The notes under the pieces were generated by a model. That model ran no database searches. It saw only the letters and a program-made list of their open reading frames with translations, and was not told where the DNA came from. This document shows positions 6,660 to 10,441 of a DNA stretch of 10,441 nt, in pieces (position 1 is the stretch's first letter; every line of letters starts with the position of its first letter). The position numbers and the translations under genes were made by a program. Origin of the DNA: DATFPK01 sp035264885 (lineage in GTDB: Bacteria > Actinomycetota > Thermoleophilia > Solirubrobacterales > 70-9); assembly GCA_035264885.1 (NCBI GenBank), contig DATFPK010000097.1:1-10441 (forward strand), written 5' to 3'.

Positions 6660-6764
6660 TCAGACGGGCGTGACTACCGTGCCCGGATTGGTCGCGATCG
6701 TGTCGCCGTCGGCATCGAGCTCCTCGACGCTGGGCGGCTCGTAGGGCGGCTTCTGCTCGCTCAT
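6660..6764 (-). CDS. RiPP precursor-like peptide 1 (34 aa)
   Basis: This 34-codon ORF starts at ATG 6764 and ends at TGA 6660-6662, with GGAGG four nucleotides before the ATG. The peptide begins MSEQKPP. From Tyr8 it has a block that aligns without gaps to the peptide at 6844-6942: Tyr8-Glu9-x-Pro11, Ser12-Val13-Glu14-Glu15-Leu16, then Asp19-Gly20-Asp21-Thr22-Ile23-Ala24-Thr25. The last nine residues (NPGTVVTPV) are not shared. Y-x-x-P-x-[V/L/I] is the start of the leader motif that PqqD-like recognition proteins bind in actinobacterial lasso-type pathways. Together with the nearby PqqD-like protein, radical SAM enzyme and HPr-kinase-like protein, this supports a RiPP precursor (inference). 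The core is probably the variable tail, but modification of the conserved DGDT region cannot be excluded. It lacks Cys, so obligate thioether chemistry is unlikely. A hairpin follows the gene. Confidence 0.72.
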   Translation of the reverse strand: MSEQKPPYEPPSVEELDADGDTIATNPGTVVTPV

Positions 6765-6795
6765 TGCTCCTCCTTCTTGGGGGACGAGACGCGCG

Positions 6796-6801
6796 ACCCT
6801 A
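6796..6801 (-). promoter_or_regulatory. Candidate -10 box for precursor-like peptide 1
   Basis: TAGGGT on the minus strand lies in the 79-nt gap between the two peptide genes. Transcription would start near 6789, leaving a leader of about 25 nt that includes the Shine-Dalgarno sequence. No clear -35 box is seen. If real, peptide 1 can be made independently of the kinase and peptide 2. Confidence 0.3.
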
Positions 6802-6843
6802 TCGCGGGAAGCATCCGCTAGGCGTGGGCGGCGACGCTGCCGG

Positions 6844-6942
6844 TCAGGCCCCGGTGATCATCGAAGCTGTCGCGAGCGTTTCCCCGTCGCAGGCGATGTC
6901 CTCGATAGTCGGTGCCTCGTACTGCGGCTGCTGGTTGATCAT
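6844..6942 (-). CDS. RiPP precursor-like peptide 2 (32 aa)
   Basis: This 32-codon ORF starts at ATG 6942 and ends at TGA 6844-6846. AGGAGG lies five nucleotides before the ATG. The peptide begins MINQQPQ. From Tyr8 it aligns without gaps to peptide 1: Tyr8-Glu9-x-Pro11, Thr12-Ile13-Glu14-Asp15-Ile16, then Asp19-Gly20-Glu21-Thr22-Leu23-Ala24-Thr25. Substitutions between the two are conservative in the block (S/T, V/I, E/D, L/I, D/E, I/L), which suggests selection at the protein level. The last seven residues (ASMITGA) differ. It has one cysteine (Cys18), where peptide 1 has Ala. The start is 28 nt behind the kinase stop, so it probably shares the kinase transcript. Its role as a precursor is inferred from size, the leader-like motif and its neighbours. 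Confidence 0.72.
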   Translation of the reverse strand: MINQQPQYEAPTIEDIACDGETLATASMITGA

Positions 6943-6970
6943 CGTTCCCTCCTCTCGGACTCGCCGGAGT

Positions 6971-7852
6971 CTATGCGCCGGCTGGCTCCCTTGCCGGCGT
7001 GACGCGGCGGGCGAGCTCCGCGGCGGCGTCCGGAAGGAGGTCGAGGTCGTCCGGCAGGGACGCCCGAAACGCCGCTACCTCCCCGAGGACCCGGGCGAGC
7101 CCGCTGAAGGCGGGGCCGAGACCCTCCTGCCCACCCGAATGGACGAGGTGCGGCGCCAGCGCCGTCAGCGCCTCGGCGCCGGCCAGGGGCTCGACACGGA
7201 GCTCAGCCCCCCGCTCCTCCAGGAGGACGAGGGCGCCCGTCGGCACCGGCGGTGGGTCGGTCTCCCCGACGTATTCGACGCGCCGCGGCGCCGCCGCGGA
7301 CCCCGGCTCACGGACCCGGATGCCGGACGCCCCCGGCCAGACCATCGGCCCGGACTCCGGACCGATCACCACGCCGTCCTCGGACAGGACGGGTCGGCCG
7401 AACCGCGCGAAGGCGAGCGCCAGGGTCGACTTCCCGCGCGTCGTCGGTCCCGCGAAGACGAGCGCTCGACCCTCGTACTCGATCGCCGCCGCGTGGAGGA
7501 CAAGGTCCCCCCGCTCCGACAGGAGCAGGGGCAGGACCACGGCGAGAACGCGGTGCTCCCACGCGTCCTCGGGGCCGCGCGGGTCGACCAAGACGATTCC
7601 GCGCCGTGCGTCGATCCGGTAGGAGCCCGTCGCGCTGCAGGCGACCAGCAGGCCTTCGGGCACGGTTGCGATTGCGAACGAGTTGCCCGGCTGAAGGCGG
7701 TCCTCTTCCTGGAGGACGGACAGCCGGCCCGCCTCGCCAAGCAGGTCGGCATCGGCGCGGCGGACCTCGAGCACGCCCCGGGAACCGTTCGCGGCGCGCA
7801 GCCGCCTCAGCGGCAGCTCGGAGTCGATCTGGTAGCCGAAGGCGCTTCCCAC
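6971..7852 (-). CDS. HPr-kinase-like P-loop protein (HprK-type, RiPP-associated)
   Basis: The protein (293 residues from the GTG at 7852) starts GSAFGYQIDSELPLRRL, which matches the FG-x-x-I-x-SE-x-PLP-like opening of HprK-related kinases found in RiPP and lasso clusters. The P-loop is GPTTRGKST (135-143, Lys141, Ser142), preceded by LVLHAAAIEYEG (117-128) with the family His120. LSEDGVVI (156-163) carries an acidic Walker B-like position. True HPr kinases of the PTS have an N-terminal domain and a two-Asp motif that are not evident here. Some relatives phosphorylate a Ser of the modified peptide (the paeninodin kinase), so a peptide-kinase role is plausible but unproven. Longer frames to 8083 exist, but they overlap the PqqD-like gene and their added residues look non-coding. 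No Shine-Dalgarno sequence precedes the GTG; a TAGCCT box ends 8 nt upstream, suggesting a leaderless mRNA. Peptide 2 follows after 28 nt. Confidence 0.82.
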   Translation of the reverse strand: MGSAFGYQIDSELPLRRLRAANGSRGVLEVRRADADLLGEAGRLSVLQEEDRLQPGNSFAIATVPEGLLVACSATGSYRIDARRGIVLVDPRGPEDAWEHRVLAVVLPLLLSERGDLVLHAAAIEYEGRALVFAGPTTRGKSTLALAFARFGRPVLSEDGVVIGPESGPMVWPGASGIRVREPGSAAAPRRVEYVGETDPPPVPTGALVLLEERGAELRVEPLAGAEALTALAPHLVHSGGQEGLGPAFSGLARVLGEVAAFRASLPDDLDLLPDAAAELARRVTPAREPAGA

Positions 7853-7858
7853 CTGATC

Positions 7859-7865
7859 TAGGCTA
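7859..7865. promoter_or_regulatory. Overlapping divergent -10 boxes (kinase and PqqD-like gene)
   Basis: Within the near-palindrome CTAGGCTAG, TAGGCT (7859-7864) faces the PqqD-like gene and TAGCCT (minus strand, 7865 to 7860) faces the kinase. The two start codons (ATG 7875, GTG 7852) are only 22 nt apart and lie 11 and 8 nt from the respective boxes, so both mRNAs would be leaderless or nearly so. No -35 boxes are recognisable; they would lie inside the opposite genes. The two promoters probably exclude each other because one polymerase would cover both. Confidence 0.4.
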
Positions 7866-7874
7866 GGCGAGCCG

Positions 7875-8171
7875 ATGCCGGCAAGCGGGACGACAGAAAA
7901 CCCCCTTCTCGAGCGCGCTGAGACCGTGATCGACGGCCGGCTGCCGGAGGAGACGGTCCTCCTCCGTACCGACACCGGTGATTCAGTGCGGCTCAACGCC
8001 ACCGGCGCCTGGTTGTGGAGCCAGCTCGAATCCCCCCTCGAGCTCGAGGAGCTCGGCCGGCGCCTCGCCGCGGCGTACGGCATCCCCGGCGAGCGGGCCC
8101 GGGCCGACGCCGGCAGCTTCGCTCGCGAGCTCGAGCAGCGCGGGTTCCTCGCCCTCGGCGAACCCGGGTGA
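7875..8171 (+). CDS. PqqD family protein (stand-alone RiPP recognition element)
   Basis: The 98-residue protein has the PqqD pattern. A short N-terminal stretch leads to strands ETVLLRTDTGDSVRLN (26-41), then the signature LNATGAWLWSQLE (40-52), the helix LELEELGRRLAAAYGIP (55-71) and the final helix ARADAGSFARELEQRGFLAL (75-94). PqqD-like domains are winged-helix folds that bind the leader peptide of a RiPP precursor and bring it to the modifying enzyme. The leader-like YxxPx[VI] block in the two nearby peptides is the obvious candidate ligand (inference). The ATG at 7875 has no Shine-Dalgarno sequence and sits just behind a TAGGCT box, so leaderless translation is likely. The gene runs opposite to both neighbours, and its stop is 1 nt from the radical SAM stop. 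Confidence 0.88.
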   Translation: MPASGTTENPLLERAETVIDGRLPEETVLLRTDTGDSVRLNATGAWLWSQLESPLELEELGRRLAAAYGIPGERARADAGSFARELEQRGFLALGEPG

Positions 8172-8172
8172 C

Positions 8173-9660
8173 TCAGCCGGCGGTCGGCTCGAGGCCCGGC
8201 AGGTCGGAAGGCCCGGGGTCGGCCGGCGCCGGCTCCCCGGCCGCGCCCGCGGCGACCACCACGCCGGCGGCCTGAAGGTCACGGGCCGCCCCCACCGCGA
8301 CCAGCCCGCCATCCCCCGGAACCTCTCCGAAGGCTTCGGCCAGCCGGTTCGCGGCCTCCTCCGGCGTGCCTCCGTCCAAGGTCTGCATGACGATCCCGGC
8401 CGTCCGGTTCAACCGGAGGAAACGGCCGTCGCCGGTCCGCACCACAGGTGCCAGCGGGTCGCCGCCCGCGCGGGCCCCGCCGACCCGGTAGCGCCGCCGC
8501 AGCGCCAGTCCACGGATCATCTCGGCCGCCGCGCGGAGGTCGACGTCGGGGTCGACGTCGGGGAGCGGCGCGGGACGGGGCAGCTTCGCCGCCCGGCTCG
8601 CCGCGTCGCGGGCCCCGGCGCCGAGCGAAGGGGCCGCGCCGACCTCCAGCTCCTCGTCGAGATAGGGCACGAGGTCGGACGCGCCGAGGTCCTCCCCGCG
8701 GCGCATCGCCGTCGCCCACTCCCGGACGACGGGGGCGTTCCAGTCGGCCCTGATGCGCTCCCAACAGGCGGCGACCCCATCACGGGCGGCGTTGCCGTAG
8801 GAGAACGGCCGCAGCGAGTCCGTCCGGGCCGCGCCCGCCGGACGAACCAGGAGGCTGGCTGGGGGCACGGCGCCGTGCGAGGCCAATGAGCCGGCGTTTC
8901 CGGCGCGGAGGTCGATCCGCATCGCGGTGCCGCGGCGACGCTCGAAGTCCTCGATGGTCCGCCGCAGCCGGGGGACGTCCACCGACCACTCGCCGCCCCG
9001 CGCGGCGGCGCCGGTGACCACCACCGGTGTCGGGCGGACCCAGGGCACCCCGAGGATCCACATCTGTTCGAGCATCTCGGCGAAACGCTCCTGGTTCTGA
9101 GGCGTGACGACGTGGACCACGCAGACGCCGACGCCGGCGGTGAGGAGCCTGTCGATGGCCTCGACCGCCCGGCGCCAGCTTCCCGGGACGCCACGCGAGG
9201 CGTCGTGGAGGTGGGGCGCGGCGCCGTCGAGCGACAGGTGGACCGTCAGGCCGGGAAGGCCCCGCAGCCTGGCGACGACCTGGTCGTCGACGAACCAGCC
9301 GTTGGTGTTGAAGGCGATCCCGACCCGCTCGGAGGCGAGGCGCCCGATCAGCTCCAGCGTCAGGTTGCGCCGCAGCAGGGGCTCGCCCCCGGTGACCACG
9401 GCCTCGACGATGCCCAGGTCGATCGCCTCCGCGACGATCCGCCGCCAGTCCTCGTCGGAGAGGTCGACCGCCCGCTCGAGGGTTCGCCGGGGCGAGTCCG
9501 TGTAGCAGAAGCCGCAGCGCAGGTTGCAGGCGTAGGTGAGCTCGAGCTTGATCCCGACCGGCCGGGCGGGCGGCTCCGGGAACGCCGGGCGGTTGAGGCC
9601 CAGCTTCCCGCGGAGGCGCAGGTAGGTCCAGCTGGTCTTGCGCCGTTCGAGCAGATCCAC
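8173..9660 (-). CDS. Radical SAM protein with SPASM-like region and fused C-terminal PqqD-like domain
   Basis: The 495-residue protein has the radical SAM cluster motif CNLRCGFC (Cys45, Cys49, Cys52), preceded by GIKLELTYA. Other core elements are VVTGGEPLLR (88-97), IAFNTNGW (115-122) and VHLSLDGAAPHLHD (140-153), so it should bind a [4Fe-4S] cluster and cleave SAM. Residues about 283-317 (LRPFSYGNAARDG, then WERIRADWNAPVVREW) look like the end of a SPASM/twitch domain, but the expected cluster cysteines are missing: after Cys180 only Cys299 remains. A Pro/Ala-rich linker (about 340-385) leads to a PqqD-like domain (about 400-472) containing DPLAPVVRTGDGRFLRLN and LNRTAGIVMQTLDGGTPEEAANRL. 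The last ~25 residues are Pro/Gly-rich. It most likely modifies the small peptides at 6660-6942 (inference); the reaction is unknown. The start is GTG 9660, three nucleotides after the lipA stop, without a clear Shine-Dalgarno sequence, so coupling to lipA is likely. Confidence 0.9.
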   Translation of the reverse strand: MDLLERRKTSWTYLRLRGKLGLNRPAFPEPPARPVGIKLELTYACNLRCGFCYTDSPRRTLERAVDLSDEDWRRIVAEAIDLGIVEAVVTGGEPLLRRNLTLELIGRLASERVGIAFNTNGWFVDDQVVARLRGLPGLTVHLSLDGAAPHLHDASRGVPGSWRRAVEAIDRLLTAGVGVCVVHVVTPQNQERFAEMLEQMWILGVPWVRPTPVVVTGAAARGGEWSVDVPRLRRTIEDFERRRGTAMRIDLRAGNAGSLASHGAVPPASLLVRPAGAARTDSLRPFSYGNAARDGVAACWERIRADWNAPVVREWATAMRRGEDLGASDLVPYLDEELEVGAAPSLGAGARDAASRAAKLPRPAPLPDVDPDVDLRAAAEMIRGLALRRRYRVGGARAGGDPLAPVVRTGDGRFLRLNRTAGIVMQTLDGGTPEEAANRLAEAFGEVPGDGGLVAVGAARDLQAAGVVVAAGAAGEPAPADPGPSDLPGLEPTAG

Positions 9661-9663
9661 GGC

Positions 9664-10441
9664 TCAGGCGGCGGCGATCCCGCGGACGTCGAAGACCTGC
9701 TTCGCGCTCTCGTCGGCGTGGTAGGAGCTGCGGACCAAGGGCCCCGCCGCAACCGACTCGAAGCCGATGTCGTAGGCCGCGCGTTCGAGCGCCGCGAACT
9801 CGTCGGGGTGCCAGAAGCGGGCGACGGGCAGGTGGTTCTCGGTCGGACGCAGATACTGGCCCACAGTCAGGACCTGGACCTCGTGCTCGCGCAGCATGCC
9901 GAAGGTCTCGACCATCTCGTCGAACACCTCGCCGAGGCCGACCATCAGGCCCGACTTCGTGATCACGTCCTCGCCGCCCATCTCCTTCGCCATTCGCAGC
10001 ACGCGGCAGGAGCGCAGGAACCTGGAACCTCGGCGGGCGATCGGGTAGAGGCGGGGCACGGTCTCGACGTTGTGGTTGAAGACGTCCGGGCGCTCGTGGA
10101 TGACCTTGGCCAGCGGCATCTCCTGGCCGCGGAAGTCCGGGGTCAGCACCTCGACCTTGCAGCCCGGCGCCATCATCCGGATCGAGCGGATCACGCCGAC
10201 GAATGCGCCCGCGCCGTAGTCCGGCAGGTCGTCGCGGTCGACCGAGGTGACGACGGCGTGGCGCAGGCCCATCTTCTTGACCTGGTTGGCCACCCGCAGC
10301 GGCTCGAGCGGGTCGTTCCAGGTCGGCTTGCCGGTCTGGACGTTGCAGAAGCCGCAGCGGCGCGTGCAGACGTCGCCGAGGATCATGAAGGTCGCGGTCC
10401 CGCGCTCCCAGCACTCGCCGACGTTGGGGCAGTTGGCCTCC
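9664..10441 (-). CDS. lipA: Lipoyl synthase (5' end outside the window)
   Basis: The visible 258 residues are unmistakably lipoyl synthase, the radical SAM enzyme that inserts two sulfurs into the octanoyl chain on lipoyl domains of pyruvate and 2-oxoglutarate dehydrogenases and the glycine cleavage H protein. The frame is open to the window edge and reads EANCPNVGECWERGTATFMI, holding two of the three auxiliary-cluster cysteines of the CX4CX5C motif; the first lies just off the edge. The radical SAM motif is CTRRCGFC, followed by VQTGKP. Later landmarks are VTSVDRDDLPDYGAGAF, SGLMVGLGE and the C-terminal RSSYHADE, whose Ser ligates the auxiliary cluster in studied LipA proteins. About 40-60 N-terminal residues are missing from view. 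In many actinobacteria lipB precedes lipA, which cannot be checked here. The radical SAM peptide-modifying gene follows after 3 nt. Confidence 0.97.
   Translation of the reverse strand, partial: EANCPNVGECWERGTATFMILGDVCTRRCGFCNVQTGKPTWNDPLEPLRVANQVKKMGLRHAVVTSVDRDDLPDYGAGAFVGVIRSIRMMAPGCKVEVLTPDFRGQEMPLAKVIHERPDVFNHNVETVPRLYPIARRGSRFLRSCRVLRMAKEMGGEDVITKSGLMVGLGEVFDEMVETFGMLREHEVQVLTVGQYLRPTENHLPVARFWHPDEFAALERAAYDIGFESVAAGPLVRSSYHADESAKQVFDVRGIAAA

Noticed and set aside
5323..6744. 473-codon plus-strand ORF opposite the rhomboid and carboxypeptidase genes
   Set aside because: It is antisense to two proteins with intact catalytic motifs; the His/Asp/Arg-rich translation has no domain.
6660..6942. 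Sactipeptide or other obligate Cys-thioether precursors
   Set aside because: Peptide 1 contains no cysteine and peptide 2 only one, inside the conserved block.
6764..7861. 365-codon plus-strand ORF opposite the kinase
   Set aside because: It is the antisense shadow of the P-loop protein; it also covers the strongly supported small peptide genes.
7853..8083. N-terminal extension of the kinase up to 8083
   Set aside because: The extra residues are Ser/Arg-rich and lie antisense to the PqqD-like gene; the family-like N-terminus begins just after GTG 7852.
6660..9660. Lasso peptide cluster
   Set aside because: The leader start and HprK-like kinase fit, but there is no asparagine-synthetase-like cyclase or B2 protease, and the peptide tails are too short for a lasso core.
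8780..10414. 544-codon minus-strand ORF across lipA and the radical SAM gene
   Set aside because: It is out of frame with both recognised proteins and consists of Arg/Pro/Gly-rich sequence without motifs.

Overview
The window is uniformly GC-rich, densely packed chromosomal DNA. It most likely comes from an actinobacterium, and my best guess is class Thermoleophilia (Solirubrobacterales/Gaiellales). That placement rests on inference: the high GC, a tRNA without an encoded CCA, small secreted proteins of a type common there, and TAGnCT-like -10 boxes sitting very close to start codons. No mobile element, CRISPR array or rRNA was seen.

Layout. 1-1310 (+): the end of a very acidic protein, then a coiled-coil protein of unknown function whose start codon is missing or non-canonical. 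1325-2842 (-): glutamate dehydrogenase and its terminator. 2923-4072 (+): a promoter, a small secreted protein, tRNA-Ala(TGC), and a RibD/DHFR-fold reductase 8 nt behind the tRNA. 4084-6582 (-): an apparent operon of rhomboid protease, D-Ala-D-Ala carboxypeptidase and class I methyltransferase. 6607-9660: a compact gene set that looks like a pathway for a ribosomally made, post-translationally modified peptide (RiPP). 9664-10441 (-): most of lipoyl synthase LipA, cut by the window edge.

The RiPP-like region is the most interesting part. Two ORFs of only 32 and 34 codons (6844-6942 and 6660-6764, both -) each have a strong Shine-Dalgarno sequence. They share an ungapped 18-residue block starting at Tyr8 (YExP, then S/T-V/I-E, and ending DG-D/E-T-I/L-AT), while their C-terminal 7 to 9 residues differ. 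Just upstream on the same strand is an HPr-kinase-like P-loop protein. Divergent from it is a stand-alone PqqD-like RiPP recognition protein. Convergent with that, and 3 nt behind lipA, is a radical SAM enzyme with a C-terminal PqqD-like domain and a SPASM-like region lacking the usual cluster cysteines. The Y-x-x-P-x-[V/I] start of the conserved block resembles the leader motif bound by recognition proteins in actinobacterial lasso clusters, but no lasso cyclase, B2 protease or transporter is present. The working model is that the PqqD-like domains bind the leader, the radical SAM enzyme modifies the peptide, and the kinase may phosphorylate it. The product and chemistry are unknown.

Regulation. 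Candidate -10 boxes of the form TAGnCT/TAGnGT occur about 8-11 nt before the starts of the PqqD-like gene, the kinase, the rhomboid gene and the tRNA, suggesting leaderless or nearly leaderless transcripts. The kinase and PqqD-like genes appear to share one overlapping, near-palindromic -10 region.
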